From Luteibacter sp. dw_328 (GTDB lineage: Bacteria; Pseudomonadota; Gammaproteobacteria; Xanthomonadales; Rhodanobacteraceae), in contig NZ_JAAVUW010000010.1 in NCBI RefSeq assembly GCF_018449605.1, positions 124,001 to 188,000 on the forward strand: a stretch of DNA of 64,000 bases, read 5' to 3'. A program made the position numbers and the translations under genes. The notes beneath the pieces were generated by a model. The model did no database searches. It saw nothing but the letters and a program-made list of their open reading frames with translations, and was not told where the DNA came from. How positions within the stretch are numbered: position 1 is the first letter of the stretch; each line of letters begins with the position of its first letter. Shown piece after piece: positions 28,834 through 40,424 of the stretch.

Positions 28834-29871
28834 ATGTCCTCCGACCAGGGCTCCCTTACCTACCGCGACGCGGGTGTCGACATCGACGCCGGCAACGCCC
28901 TTGTCGAACGCATCAAGCCCATGGTCAAGCGGACCTTCCGCCCTGAAGTCATGGGCGGGCTCGGTGGTTTCGGCGGCCTGTTCGACCTCTCCGGGCGTTA
29001 TAAAGAGCCGGTCCTCGTCTCGGGTACCGATGGCGTAGGCACCAAGCTCAAGCTCGCACAGAACCTGGGACGCCACGACACCATCGGTATCGACCTGGTG
29101 GGCATGTGCGTCAACGACGTGCTCGTGCAGGGCGCGGAGCCGCTGTTCTTCCTCGACTATTTCGCCACCGGCAAGCTCGACATCGATACCGCCGCCGCGG
29201 TCATCAGCGGCATCGCCCGCGGCTGTGAACTGGCCGGTTGTGCCCTCATCGGCGGCGAGACCGCGGAAATGCCGGACATGTACCCGCCGGGCGAGTACGA
29301 CCTCGCCGGCTTCACCGTTGGCGCGGTGGAAAAGTCCGCCATGAACGATGGCTCGACCATCGTCGCCGGCGACGTCATCCTCGGCGTAGCCGCCTCCGGC
29401 CCGCATTCCAATGGCTACTCGCTGATCCGCAAGATCCTCGAGCGGGCCGGCTCGCCGCTCGATCTCGACATCGGTGGCGTGAAGCTGGGCGACGCGCTGA
29501 TGGCGCCCACGACCATCTACGTGAAGCCGATCCTCGACCTGCTGACGAAAGTGGACGTGCACGGCATGGCCCACGTCACCGGTGGCGGCCTGAAAGAAAA
29601 CATCATCCGCGTGGTGCCCGACGGCCTCGGCCTGAGCATCGATGCCTCCTCGTGGGAGTTGCCGCCGGTATTCCAGTGGCTGCAACGCGAAGGCAACGTG
29701 GCCCGCGAAGAAATGTGGCGCACGTTCAACTGCGGCATCGGCTTCACCGTGCTGCTCGCCCAGGACCAGGTCGACGCCGCGAAGGCCGCACTGGCCGCCC
29801 ACGGTCTCGCCTCCTGGGCGATCGGCTCGGTCGTCGCCGCCAGCGGCGACGAGCGCGTCCACATCGCCTGA
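28834..29871 (+). CDS. purM: Phosphoribosylformylglycinamidine cyclo-ligase
   Basis: A 345-residue AIR synthetase, the fifth step of purine synthesis, matching E. coli PurM (345). Motifs: [63 protein letters not shown] and [23 protein letters not shown] 28834 follows the family start ([16 protein letters not shown]); an upstream in-frame ATG at 28714 is too early. purN follows after 8 nt. Confidence 0.96.
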   Translation: MSSDQGSLTYRDAGVDIDAGNALVERIKPMVKRTFRPEVMGGLGGFGGLFDLSGRYKEPVLVSGTDGVGTKLKLAQNLGRHDTIGIDLVGMCVNDVLVQGAEPLFFLDYFATGKLDIDTAAAVISGIARGCELAGCALIGGETAEMPDMYPPGEYDLAGFTVGAVEKSAMNDGSTIVAGDVILGVAASGPHSNGYSLIRKILERAGSPLDLDIGGVKLGDALMAPTTIYVKPILDLLTKVDVHGMAHVTGGGLKENIIRVVPDGLGLSIDASSWELPPVFQWLQREGNVAREEMWRTFNCGIGFTVLLAQDQVDAAKAALAAHGLASWAIGSVVAASGDERVHIA

Positions 29872-29879
29872 TCCGCTCC

Positions 29880-30518
29880 GTGGATCGACCCTTGCGTGTC
29901 GCCGCGCTCGCTTCCGGGCGCGGCAGCAACCTCGCCGCGCTGATCGCTGCGCGGCTGCCGATTGAATTCGTGCTGGTGGGTAGCGACAAGGCCTCCGCTG
30001 GCGCACTCGCGGTGGCCGCAGAGTCCGGCATTCCCACCGTCGCACTGAATCCCCGTGACTACGCGACGCGTACCGATTTCGATCGCGCGTTGTTCGGTCG
30101 CGTTGCCGATGCCGGTGCGGATCTCCTGGTTCTGGCCGGTTTCATGCGGATCATCGACGCGGGCGTTGTCGCCGACTGGGAAGGCCGTGCCATCAACGTG
30201 CATCCGTCGTTGCTGCCGAAGTATCGCGGCCTGCATACGCACCGCCGATGCCTCGAAGCCGGCGACGCCGAGCACGGTGCCAGCGTTCACTTCGTCACGG
30301 CGGAACTGGATGGTGGCCCGGTCGTGGCACAGGCACGGATCCCCGTCCGCCAGGATGACACCGAGGCCTCACTGGCCACGCGGCTGCTTGTCGAAGAGCA
30401 CCGGTTGCTGCCGGCCGTCGTCGGCGCGATCGCCAGCGGTCGTTTGCGGTGGGAAGGCGGGGCCGTCTTCGACGGCGACCCGCTGACCACTCCCCTGGAC
30501 ATCACCGAGCTCTTGTAG
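29880..30518 (+). CDS. purN: Phosphoribosylglycinamide formyltransferase
   Basis: A 212-residue GAR transformylase using 10-formyltetrahydrofolate. Motifs: AALASGRGSNLAAL, VLAGFMRIIDAGVV, INVHPSLLPKYRGLHTH (catalytic Asn and His) and TAELDGGPVVAQ (catalytic Asp). A GTG at 29880 is taken as start, eight bases after purM; a TTG at 29892 is possible. The stop codon TAG (30516-30518) is supplied by the GTAG foot of a REP repeat, so the C-terminus (TTPLDITELL) probably differs from relatives without the REP. Confidence 0.94.
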   Translation: MDRPLRVAALASGRGSNLAALIAARLPIEFVLVGSDKASAGALAVAAESGIPTVALNPRDYATRTDFDRALFGRVADAGADLLVLAGFMRIIDAGVVADWEGRAINVHPSLLPKYRGLHTHRRCLEAGDAEHGASVHFVTAELDGGPVVAQARIPVRQDDTEASLATRLLVEEHRLLPAVVGAIASGRLRWEGGAVFDGDPLTTPLDITELL

Positions 30519-30596
30519 GAGCCGATTCATCGGCGATCCCGCGGCAGCGGGCCCGGTCATTGCAAGCACCCATTCGCCGATGAATCAGTTGCTACC
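30514..30596. repeat. Inverted pair of REP hairpins after purN
   Basis: First REP at 30514-30537 (plus orientation, stem GCCGAT/ATCGGC), second at 30573-30596 (minus orientation, with several changes so its hairpin is weak). The pair, 35 bp apart, is a REP doublet of the REPIN kind. The first overlaps the purN stop codon. Confidence 0.82.
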
Positions 30597-30658
30597 GAGC
30601 TGGCCCGTCCGCGATCCCACATGCCCCACATTCAGGCGCCGCCGCTAAACTCGGAGGC

Positions 30659-31360
30659 ATGAAGACGACTCCCCTGCTCCGCGCCGGCCTTGCGCTGGCC
30701 CTCGCCCTGCCTGTCGCCGCGTTCGCCGCGGATGTACCGCAGTCCTTCACCGCGACGTATCACGTGCTCCAGGGCGGCGATCCGCTCGGCGACGCGACCA
30801 TCACCCTGAAGTCCGTCGGTGGTGGCCAGTTCGAATACAGCAACCAGACCAAGGGCACCGGCGGCCTTGCCGCCGCCGTGGGCGCCAACGTGACCGAGAA
30901 CTCGCGTTTCGCCTGGTCCGGCAAGGTGCCGGCGGCGATCAGCTATCACTACCAGCTGGATTCGTCGTTCAAGAGCAAGACACGCGACCTGACCATCCAG
31001 GGCAACACGGTGCAGGTGCAGGACACCAAGAAAGCCTATAGCTATGCGGCCGTACCGAACATGGTCGAGCGCAACACGCTGCCGCTCGCGCTTGGCGTGG
31101 CACTGGCGGCGGGAGAGCAGCAGGTCACCCTCCCCGTCGCGGTTAAGCAGGCCGTGGAGAACCAGTCGTTCAAGGTCTCGGGCAAGGAGAAGGTCACCGT
31201 CCCCGCCGGTTCGTTCGACGCCGTGCGTGTGGACCGTGCCGATCAGGCCGCGAGCTTCAGCGCCTGGTATGTCCCGACGAAGTATCCGGTCCCGGTAAAG
31301 CTGGCTCAAAAAGACGGCGGCGACCTGACACTGGAGCTGGTGAGCTTCCAGGGTAAATAA
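30659..31360 (+). CDS. DUF3108 domain exported protein
   Basis: A 233-residue periplasmic protein with signal peptide MKTTPLLRAGLALALALPVA (ending AFA). The mature part is strand-rich and fits DUF3108: QSFTATYHVLQGGDPLGDAT, NSRFAWSGKVPAAISY, and DAVRVDRADQAASFSAWYVP near the end. Function unknown; relatives are often found near purN and are predicted beta-barrel-like lipid-binding folds. The Shine-Dalgarno GGAGG is unusually close to the ATG (one base), which may reduce translation. Confidence 0.82.
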   Translation: MKTTPLLRAGLALALALPVAAFAADVPQSFTATYHVLQGGDPLGDATITLKSVGGGQFEYSNQTKGTGGLAAAVGANVTENSRFAWSGKVPAAISYHYQLDSSFKSKTRDLTIQGNTVQVQDTKKAYSYAAVPNMVERNTLPLALGVALAAGEQQVTLPVAVKQAVENQSFKVSGKEKVTVPAGSFDAVRVDRADQAASFSAWYVPTKYPVPVKLAQKDGGDLTLELVSFQGK

Positions 31361-31435
31361 AAGGTTCTTCGCGGAATGCCGGGGACGCCGAAGACGGTGA
31401 GGCGCAGAGCCTTCGGCGTGTAGACGTGGCGGCGC

Positions 31436-31579
31436 AGAGCCTTCGGTGCCCACCCTCGCTGCTCAGACACGTCCTCCGCGTTTCGTACCGGAAAGTCCGC
31501 TGCGCGGACCATGTTCTTATTGGCCTACGGCCGCTCCACTTGTGCGGAACTCGCCTCGAGGGTGGGCACCGAAGACTCT
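31436..31579 (+). repeat. 144-bp unit B' of composite element copy 2
   Basis: Terminal inverted repeats CTTCGGTGCCCACCCTCG at both ends; internal stem GTCCGC/GCGGAC at 31495-31509. Almost identical to the reverse complement of unit B (10489-10632). Confidence 0.85.
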
Positions 31580-31817
31580 CCCGGACCCTGAGGTTCGTGT
31601 GGGTCGAGCCGACAAAGCAGCGCCGCTTCGGATGCTGGCTCGTCGGCATCGCCAAACGGTCGACCCCAGCGCGCTGAGATCGTCCGCGAGTCAGCGCAGC
31701 GGCGAGGAAAACGCTCGCCGCGCCGGAAATGACGTATCTGCACGACCGCCGTAACGGTCCGCTTGGGCGGCCACACCCACTCCAACGGCTCTCCTTCCAC
31801 TCAACCGTATCGTCGTG

Positions 31818-31961
31818 AGAGACCTTGGTGTCCACCCTCGAGGCGAGTTCCGCACAAGTGGAGCGGCCGTAGGCCAGTTAGGTACACGGGCCGCGTGAGC
31901 GGCCTTCCTTTTCGAACGCGGAGGACGTGTCTGAGCAGCGAGGGTGGGCACCGAAGGCTCT
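31818..31961 (-). repeat. 144-bp unit A' of composite element copy 2
   Basis: Nearly identical to the reverse complement of unit A, with internal stem GGCCGC/GCGGCC (31889-31904). Its right end carries the CTTCGG variant of unit B rather than the CTTGG of unit A, so the two end types have recombined. Confidence 0.85.
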
Positions 31962-32047
31962 GCACCTCATCCCCTCACTCAAGCGGCGGCTCGAGCTGGC
32001 AGCAACGGGCCAGGCGCGGCGGCCGGCCAGGGTGACGCGAGCACCCG

Positions 32048-32071
32048 TTCGCCGATGAATCGGCTCCTACA
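32048..32071 (-). repeat. Single REP hairpin (AT/AT subtype)
   Basis: Stem GCCGAT/ATCGGC with TC/GA loop and GTAG foot on the minus strand, just before the murA terminator hairpin. Confidence 0.85.
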
Positions 32072-32078
32072 GGAACCG

Positions 32079-32103
32079 AAAGGGCCGGCAGGCGCCGGCC
32101 TTT
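32079..32103 (-). terminator. Hairpin after murA, probable terminator
   Basis: GGCCGGC (32084-32090) pairs with GCCGGCC (32095-32101 region) around a four-base loop directly downstream of the murA stop. The following T-run is short (CTTT), so termination may be partial. Confidence 0.5.
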
Positions 32104-32106
32104 CCT

Positions 32107-33658
<1,552 letters not shown>

Positions 33659-33828
33659 GGATTCTCCGTTGGAAGGGGGTCGTCGAACCGCAGGGTTCCG
33701 AAACGGACCCTGAACCATCGTTCGATGGCGGCGACGATAAAATGAGAATATGTAATGGTAATGGAAATCCGGTGTCGCAGAAATGGACATCCCGGGTCAA
33801 ACGCCCCCACCCGGACCCCCGAGGCCGC

Positions 33829-34842
33829 ATGAATGCCCGCACCGCACCGCCTCTCGATCACCCGCTAGTGAACGCCGACATCGTCGTCCGCAGCGCGCGC
33901 ACCGTGATCGTCACCGAGGCGGCGGCCATCCGCGCCCTGGAAAACAAGGTCGATGCGTCATTCGTGGCCGCCTGTCAGATGATCCTGGCCTGCAAGGGCC
34001 GCGTGGTCGTCTCCGGCATGGGCAAAAGCGGGCACATCGCCCGCAAGATTGCCGCCACGCTGGCGTCCACGGGAACGCCGTCATTCTTCGTCCACCCCGG
34101 CGAGGCCAGCCACGGCGACCTCGGCATGATCCAGCCGGACGACATCCTTCTGGGAATCTCCTACTCCGGCGAGACTGACGAACTCCTCTTCATTCTTCCG
34201 GCGATCAAGCGCCAGGGCATTCGGCTGATCGCGATCACGGGCAACCCGAAGTCGTCGCTGGCCAGGCAGGCCGACATCAACATCGATGGCAGCGTGAGTT
34301 CCGAAGCCTGCCCGCACGGCCTTGCCCCCACCGCCAGCACCACGGCGGCGCTGGTCATGGGCGACGCGCTCGCGGTGGCCCTGCTCGAAGCCCGCGGATT
34401 CACGCCGGACGATTTCGCCCGCTCGCATCCCGCTGGCAGTCTCGGCCGCCGCCTGCTCCTGCACATCGCGGATGTCATGCACTCGGGTGACGATGTTCCC
34501 CGTGTGCGCCTGGGTGCCACCCTCAGCGAAGCGCTCGTCGAGATGAGCCGCAAGCACCTGGGCATGACCGCCGTGGTCGACGACGAGGGTGTCCTCCATG
34601 GTGTCTTCACCGACGGCGACCTTCGCCGCTGCCTCGACGACGATGGCATCGACCTCCGTAACGCCACGGTCGCCCAGTTGATGACAAGCGGGCCGAAGAC
34701 CATCGGTTCGGACAAGCTCGCCGTGGAAGCCGCGCAGCTGATGGAAAAGCACCAGATCAACGCGCTGCTGGTCACCGATGCCGACGGGCGTGTGGTCGGC
34801 GCACTGAACATCCACGACCTGCTCCGCGCCCGCGTCGTCTGA
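33829..34842 (+). CDS. kdsD: Arabinose-5-phosphate isomerase
   Basis: A 337-residue KpsF/GutQ-type protein. The SIS domain (residues ~40-190) has VVVSGMGKSGHIARKIAATL, FVHPGEASHGDLGM and GISYSGETDELL; two CBS domains follow (VMHSGDDVPRVRLGATLSEA and LMTSGPKTIGSDKLAVEAAQ). It interconverts ribulose-5-phosphate and arabinose-5-phosphate, the first step of KDO synthesis for LPS. The ATG at 33829 has GAGG just upstream. First gene of the kdsD-kdsC-lptC-lptA-lptB run, divergent from ibaG-murA. Confidence 0.94.
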   Translation: MNARTAPPLDHPLVNADIVVRSARTVIVTEAAAIRALENKVDASFVAACQMILACKGRVVVSGMGKSGHIARKIAATLASTGTPSFFVHPGEASHGDLGMIQPDDILLGISYSGETDELLFILPAIKRQGIRLIAITGNPKSSLARQADINIDGSVSSEACPHGLAPTASTTAALVMGDALAVALLEARGFTPDDFARSHPAGSLGRRLLLHIADVMHSGDDVPRVRLGATLSEALVEMSRKHLGMTAVVDDEGVLHGVFTDGDLRRCLDDDGIDLRNATVAQLMTSGPKTIGSDKLAVEAAQLMEKHQINALLVTDADGRVVGALNIHDLLRARVV

Positions 34843-34862
34843 CGCCCATTAACCAGAAGCCC

Positions 34863-35411
34863 ATGCCCTACACGCATTACACCGAGATTCCCGCCGATGT
34901 CGCCGAGCGCGCCGCCCGAGTACGCGTGGTCGTTTTCGACGTGGACGGGACGCTCACCGACGGTCGCCTGTGGTACGCCGAAGACGGTCGCGAAACCAAG
35001 GTCTTTCATGTGCACGACGGCCTGGGCCTGAAGCGCCTGCAGGAAAACGGCATCAAGGTCGCCATCATCACCGCCCGGATCAGTCACCCGGTGTCGCTGC
35101 GCGCGGAAGAACTCGGCATCCAGCACGTTTACCAGGGCCAGAAGGACAAGCGCGCCTGCCTGACCGAACTGCTGGACGCGCTACGGCTTGCACCCGAGCA
35201 ATCCGCCTTCGTCGGTGACGACCTGCCCGACCTGGCCGCCATGCGCATCTGCGGACTGGCCGTGGCCGTGGCCAACGCGCACCCCTGGGTGGCCGAGCAT
35301 GCCCACGTCCGCACCCGCCTGTCCGGTGGTTATGGCGCCGCCCGTGAAGTGGCCGACCTGATCCTCGCCGCCCAAGGCAAGGCCGAAGCCGAGCGGGATC
35401 GCTGGCTGTGA
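34863..35411 (+). CDS. kdsC: 3-deoxy-D-manno-octulosonate 8-phosphate phosphatase
   Basis: A 182-residue HAD-superfamily phosphatase: VVVFDVDGTLTDGRLWY (nucleophile Asp), IITARISHPVSLRAEELGI, and FVGDDLPDLAAMRICGLAVA (Mg-binding Asp pair). It removes phosphate from KDO-8-P. Its TGA overlaps the GTG start of lptC, so the two are coupled. Confidence 0.94.
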   Translation: MPYTHYTEIPADVAERAARVRVVVFDVDGTLTDGRLWYAEDGRETKVFHVHDGLGLKRLQENGIKVAIITARISHPVSLRAEELGIQHVYQGQKDKRACLTELLDALRLAPEQSAFVGDDLPDLAAMRICGLAVAVANAHPWVAEHAHVRTRLSGGYGAAREVADLILAAQGKAEAERDRWL

Positions 35412-36007
35412 GCCTGATGCTCCTGTTCAAGGACCGCAGCGCCGCGGGCGTCGCCGGCGTGCTCGCCGTGGCACTCGGCGCGAGCGTGCTGCTCTATTAC
35501 TGGGTCGCGCCCGACAAGAAGGTCGACGACTTCGTCGGCCCGCCGCGTTCGGGCTACACGTTGACCAACTTCAATCTCGACTCTTACAACGACTTCGGCC
35601 AGCCGGCCTTCAAGTTGATCGCGCCTCACCTGGAGCGCCGCGAGGACGACGAGTCGCTATACATCAATGCGCCCGATTTCGTCCTGCCACCAACCAAGGA
35701 CCTGACGGCGCCGCCGTGGAAAGGGCATTCGCAATACGGCTGGGTGAACAAGGACGGCAGCCTGCTGAAGCTGCAAGGCAAGGTCCACATGGACCGCATC
35801 GCCTTCGGGCAGACCCCTCCGGCGAGCATCGACACCTCCGAAGTCACGGCGTGGCCCAAGGAGAATCGCCTGGAGACGGCCGAGGCAGCCCGGATTGTTC
35901 AGGGAGCCTCTACAATGGATGGCGTTGGCATGCGCGCCAATCTCGATACCAAGCATTTGGAGCTTCTCGATGCAGTCCACACCGTCTATCCGCCGCGCAA
36001 GCGCTAA
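35408..36007 (+). CDS. lptC: LPS export system protein LptC
   Basis: A 199-residue bitopic inner-membrane protein: one hydrophobic segment near residues 12-31 (AGVAGVLAVALGASVLLYYW) and a periplasmic beta-jelly-roll domain with YTLTNFNLDSYNDFGQPAF. It links the LptBFG transporter to LptA. The GTG start shares four bases with the kdsC stop (GTGA). The 3' end overlaps lptA by 38 nt. Confidence 0.9.
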   Translation: MSLMLLFKDRSAAGVAGVLAVALGASVLLYYWVAPDKKVDDFVGPPRSGYTLTNFNLDSYNDFGQPAFKLIAPHLERREDDESLYINAPDFVLPPTKDLTAPPWKGHSQYGWVNKDGSLLKLQGKVHMDRIAFGQTPPASIDTSEVTAWPKENRLETAEAARIVQGASTMDGVGMRANLDTKHLELLDAVHTVYPPRKR

Positions 36008-36623
36008 GGCCCTCTTCGCGGTGCTCGGCGTGGCGCTCGTCACGAGCCTGCCCGCTGTCGCCAAGAAGTCCGATCGCGACCAGCCGACCAACGTCACGTC
36101 GACGTCGTTCGACGGCACCCAGCAGCAGGCGAACAGCACGCAGCCGGGCAAGGTGATCTGGACCGGCAATGTGGTGCTCACGCAGGGCACGCTGAAGATC
36201 ACCGGCAGCAAGGCCACCGGCTTCCTCGACGCAGACAACCAGATCACCCGTGTCATCGTCGACGGCAGCCCGGCCACCGTCCAGCAGTTGGACGAGCAGG
36301 ACCTGCTGATGCGCGGCCATGCCAGCAACATCGACTACAAGCCGGACGACGGTTCCAATAACAGCGGCAACGGCATCGCCGTGCTGACCGGCAAAGCGCA
36401 TGTAGACAAGCAGACCGACACGACCGACAAGAGCAAGCTCAACCAGAGCGACGGCGACAAGATCACCTACAACACGACCAACAGCACGATGACGGGCGAA
36501 AGCAATGGCCCGGAGCCCGTGCACATGACGTTCCAGCCGAAGAATCCGCCGCCCGGCGCGGCTCCGGCAACGCCGGCCGCGACGCCGCCGGCCGCGAAAC
36601 CGACCCCACCGAAGAAGCCCTGA
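35970..36623 (+). CDS. lptA: LPS transport periplasmic protein LptA
   Basis: A 217-residue protein with signal peptide ([20 protein letters not shown], cleavage after VAK or AVA) and an OstA-like beta-jelly-roll domain: [20 protein letters not shown], and [10 protein letters not shown] followed by [16 protein letters not shown]. It ends in a Pro/Ala/Lys tail. LptA forms the periplasmic bridge for LPS. The start ATG at 35970 lies inside the lptC frame, with TTTGGAG upstream; earlier in-frame ATG at 35895 is not supported. Confidence 0.9.
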   Translation: MQSTPSIRRASAKALFAVLGVALVTSLPAVAKKSDRDQPTNVTSTSFDGTQQQANSTQPGKVIWTGNVVLTQGTLKITGSKATGFLDADNQITRVIVDGSPATVQQLDEQDLLMRGHASNIDYKPDDGSNNSGNGIAVLTGKAHVDKQTDTTDKSKLNQSDGDKITYNTTNSTMTGESNGPEPVHMTFQPKNPPPGAAPATPAATPPAAKPTPPKKP

Positions 36624-36627
36624 CCCG

Positions 36628-37347
<720 letters not shown>

Positions 37348-37446
37348 CACACATAAGTTTCGGCCGGTGGGCATAGCTCGCCGGAACGCTGGTTTGGGAA
37401 GGTCGCAAAGGGTTACGATGGATTCGGCACCTAACGCATCGAAGGC

Positions 37447-38928
37447 ATGAAACCCGGACTCCAGTTTCGCCTGCATCAGCAGCTCACGCTGACGCCCCAA
37501 CTACAGCAGGCTATCCGCCTGCTCCAGTTGTCGCAGCTGGAGCTTGAGGCCGAACTCCGCCAGATCGCGGAAAGCAATCCGCTGCTTGAGTTCGCGGAGG
37601 ATGCGGAAGCCGAGCCCGAATTGCCCGAAGAAGGCGACTACGACGGCCCGGACTTTCCGGCGCGCGACGAGGTCCCTGTCAAAGCGTCCAAAGCCGAGGA
37701 AGAATCCACGGTCACGCCGTCCGAGGAGCTCGCTCCCGAGTGGGACGACGACCGCTTCCACGGCGAGGCTGGCGACTATGCCGGCGCTCCTTCGCGGTCT
37801 GGTGGTGGCGACGAAGAGGGCTTCGAACCTCAGAATGCCGCCCCGGAAAGCCTCCAGCAGCATCTGGAATGGCAGCTCAACCTCTCCCAGTTTTCGCCGC
37901 GCGACCACGCCATCGCCACGGCGATCATCCATGCGCTGGATGAAGACGGCTACCTTCGCGACGGCGTCGAAGCGGTGGAAGCCGCCCTGCCCGCCGAGTT
38001 GAATGCCAGCGCGGAGGAAATCGAACGCGTGCGTCAGCGTGTGCAGCGTTTCGATCCCACCGGCATCGCCAGCCTGGATCTGCGCGACTGCCTGCTCTGC
38101 CAGTTGTCGCAGTTCTCCCTCGAAACGCCCCATCGCGACCTCGCCATCCGTGTGGTCAGCGACGAGCTCGAACTGCTGGCGCGCAACGACGCCGCCAAGA
38201 TCGCCCGCCGGCTGAAGGCCGCCGAGGAAGACGTGGCGGCCGCCGCCGCCCTGATCCGCAGCCTCGATCCGCGCCCCGGCTCGGCGCTGGACGCCACGCC
38301 GGTCGAGTACGTCGCCCCGGATGTCTACGCGCGCCGTGAGAACGGCCGCTGGCAGGTCAGCCTCAATCCCGACGCCCAGCCCCGGCTGGGCCTCAACCAG
38401 CACTACTGCAACCTGATCGCCCGCGCCCGTGGCGACGACGCCACCTGGATGAAGGGTCAGCTGCAGGAGGCCCGCTGGCTGCTGAAGAGCCTGCAGTCGC
38501 GCGCCGAGACCCTGACCAAGGTGGCCGACGTGATCGTGCGCCGGCAGAGTGCCTTCCTCGACTACGGCCCGGAAGCGATGCATCCGCTGGTGCTGCGCGA
38601 GGTGGCCGAGGAGGTCGGCATGCACGAATCGACAATTTCACGGGTCACTACGCGCAAGTACATGCACACGCCGCGCGGTACCTTCGAACTGAAGCACTTC
38701 TTCTCCAGTGGCGTGGCCACGGAGGACGGCGGCAGCGCCTCGGCCACCGCGATCCAGGCCATGCTCCGCAAGCTCATCACAGGCGAGGACGCACGGCGCC
38801 CGCTGTCCGACCAGGCCCTGGCCGAGGAACTTCATCGACGCGGAATTCAGGTGGCCCGCCGTACGGTGGCCAAGTACCGGGAAGCCCTGCGCATCCCCAG
38901 TTCCAGCGAACGTGTCCGCGCCAGTTGA
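37447..38928 (+). CDS. rpoN: RNA polymerase sigma-54 factor
   Basis: A 493-residue sigma-54. Region I is Gln/Leu-rich (LTPQLQQAIRLLQLSQLELE), region II is acidic, and region III holds the core-binding part, the helix-turn-helix (AEEVGMHESTISRVTTRKYM) and the RpoN box (ARRTVAKYRE) that contacts the -24 element. Upstream 99 bp after lptB could hold a promoter, but none is clear. Confidence 0.96.
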   Translation: MKPGLQFRLHQQLTLTPQLQQAIRLLQLSQLELEAELRQIAESNPLLEFAEDAEAEPELPEEGDYDGPDFPARDEVPVKASKAEEESTVTPSEELAPEWDDDRFHGEAGDYAGAPSRSGGGDEEGFEPQNAAPESLQQHLEWQLNLSQFSPRDHAIATAIIHALDEDGYLRDGVEAVEAALPAELNASAEEIERVRQRVQRFDPTGIASLDLRDCLLCQLSQFSLETPHRDLAIRVVSDELELLARNDAAKIARRLKAAEEDVAAAAALIRSLDPRPGSALDATPVEYVAPDVYARRENGRWQVSLNPDAQPRLGLNQHYCNLIARARGDDATWMKGQLQEARWLLKSLQSRAETLTKVADVIVRRQSAFLDYGPEAMHPLVLREVAEEVGMHESTISRVTTRKYMHTPRGTFELKHFFSSGVATEDGGSASATAIQAMLRKLITGEDARRPLSDQALAEELHRRGIQVARRTVAKYREALRIPSSSERVRAS

Positions 38929-39045
38929 GGCGCGGGGAACCCTCACGGAGGTCCACGGTCACACTGTTTCAGGCTTGAGGAACGGCACTCCGTCGTTCCG
39001 CACTCGTCGCCCCCAAGGCGGCACCCTCAGCAAGAAGGAGGCGTC

Positions 39046-39396
39046 ATGCAAATCCAGATCAGCGGCCAGCACATCCATCCCACCCCTGCCCTGCGCGAGC
39101 GCGTGGAACAGCAAATCAGCCGCTTCGAACGCCTTTTCGACAACATCACTGCCCTCGACGTGGTCCTTTCCGTCGACAAGAACGAGCACAAGGCGGGTGG
39201 CACCCTCCATTGTGCCGGCGTCCGTCTTCACGCCGATGGCGTAGCCAGCCTCGAAGACGAAAAGAAACCGGACGCCCTCCACAAAGCCATCGACGCGATG
39301 ATCGCCAAGCTTGCCGACCAGCTGAAGAAGCACAAGGAAAAGCTCAAGGATCACCACAACGCCGAGGGCCGCGACGCGCGCGTCGCCGCTCCCTGA
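39046..39396 (+). CDS. hpf: Ribosome hibernation promoting factor (short form)
   Basis: A 116-residue protein of the HPF/RaiA family: MQIQISGQHIHPTPALRERV, then RFERLFDNITALDVVLSVDK and a C-terminal lysine-rich helix. It lacks the extra domain of long HPF, so it would help make 100S ribosome dimers or idle 70S in stationary phase with RMF-like partners. It lies directly after rpoN, as in most proteobacteria. AAGGAGG is placed seven bases before the ATG, a strong ribosome binding site. Confidence 0.93.
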   Translation: MQIQISGQHIHPTPALRERVEQQISRFERLFDNITALDVVLSVDKNEHKAGGTLHCAGVRLHADGVASLEDEKKPDALHKAIDAMIAKLADQLKKHKEKLKDHHNAEGRDARVAAP

Positions 39397-39429
39397 ACCC
39401 CCGTCCACGCTTGATGGCACAATAGCCCC

Positions 39430-39451
39430 AGCCGGCGCCCTCGCGCCGGCT
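39430..39451 (+). terminator. Hairpin between hpf and hprK
   Basis: AGCCGGCGC (39430-39438) pairs perfectly with GCGCCGGCT (39443-39451) around CCTC. No U-run follows (TTCGCCATTT), so it may be an attenuator or an mRNA-stability element rather than a full terminator. Confidence 0.45.
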
Positions 39452-39473
39452 TCGCCATTTCAAGGGATCCAGC

Positions 39474-40424
39474 GTGGACCGGCTGACCGCCAGACAACTC
39501 TTCGACGGAGTACACGAGCGCATGGCGCTGCGTTGGGCCGCAGGCATGCGCGGCGAGTCGCGCGTGCTCGAACCCAACGCCAAGCAGAGCCGCCGCCCGT
39601 CCCTGGTCGGCTACCTGAACGTGATCTACCCCAACAAGGTGCAGATCATCGGCACCGAGGAACTCAATTTCCTCGACGGCCTGGAGCCGCGCCAGCGCTG
39701 GGAAGTGATCCACAAGATCGCCGCCTACCAGCCCGCGGCGCTCGTCGTCACCAAGGACCAGGCGATCCCCTCGGACCTGCGTGAAGTAGCCGAGGAAACC
39801 GATACCCCGCTGTGGCAGAGCACCCGCCGCGGCCACGAATTGCTTACCTATCTGCAGTACCACCTGGCGCGCACGCTGGCGCCGCGGGTCACCCTGCACG
39901 GCGTGTTCCTCGAGGTGTTCTCGATCGGCGTGCTGATCACCGGCGAGCCAGGCTCGGGCAAGAGCGAACTGGCGCTGGAACTGGTCAGCCGCGGCCACCG
40001 CCTTGTGGCGGACGATGCCACCGAATTCACCCTGATCGCCCCGGATGTCATCGACGGCGCCTGCCCCGACCTGCTTCAGGACCTTTTGGAAGTACGCGGC
40101 CTGGGCGTGCTGAACATCCGCGAGATGTTCGGCCACACCGCCGTCAAGCCCTCGAAGTACCTGCGTCTGGTCATTCACCTCAAGCCCATGCTCGTGGGTG
40201 AGGAAACGGACGCCATGACCCGCCTCACCGGCGATGTCAGCCGGCGCAACGTGCTCGACGTCGACGTACCGAAGATCACCATTCCCGTCGCGCCGGGCCG
40301 CAACCTCGCGGTACTGGTCGAGGCCGCTGTGCGCAGCCACGTGCTCAAGAGCAAGGGCATCGACCCGGCGCAGACCTTCATCGACCGCCAGGCGCACCAG
40401 ATGCGTCGGCTGCCACCGTGGTGA
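39474..40424 (+). CDS. hprK: HPr kinase/phosphorylase
   Basis: A 316-residue HprK. Walker A is GEPGSGKS (about residues 157-164), followed by [20 protein letters not shown] and the HprK signature [16 protein letters not shown]. It phosphorylates HPr at Ser46 with ATP and reverses the reaction with inorganic phosphate. Start is GTG at 39474. It precedes rapZ with a 4- to 7-nt overlap. No ptsN (EIIA-Ntr) gene lies between hpf and hprK, where many proteobacteria have it. Confidence 0.95.
   Translation: MDRLTARQLFDGVHERMALRWAAGMRGESRVLEPNAKQSRRPSLVGYLNVIYPNKVQIIGTEELNFLDGLEPRQRWEVIHKIAAYQPAALVVTKDQAIPSDLREVAEETDTPLWQSTRRGHELLTYLQYHLARTLAPRVTLHGVFLEVFSIGVLITGEPGSGKSELALELVSRGHRLVADDATEFTLIAPDVIDGACPDLLQDLLEVRGLGVLNIREMFGHTAVKPSKYLRLVIHLKPMLVGEETDAMTRLTGDVSRRNVLDVDVPKITIPVAPGRNLAVLVEAAVRSHVLKSKGIDPAQTFIDRQAHQMRRLPPW

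Larger units (their letters stand above)
31436..31961. repeat. Composite palindromic element, copy 2 (inverted relative to copy 1)
   Basis: Reverse-complement of the element at 10103-10632: units B' (31436-31579) and A' (31818-31961) flank a 238-bp spacer that matches the spacer of copy 1 with scattered changes. The left end adds partial repeats of CGCAGAGCCTTCGG (about 31403-31436). It lies between the convergent DUF3108 gene and murA. The ORFs running through it are repeat shadows. Confidence 0.85.

Noticed and set aside
31257-31951. Open frames in the second composite repeat
   Set aside because: Same peptides as in the first copy, explained by DNA repetition.
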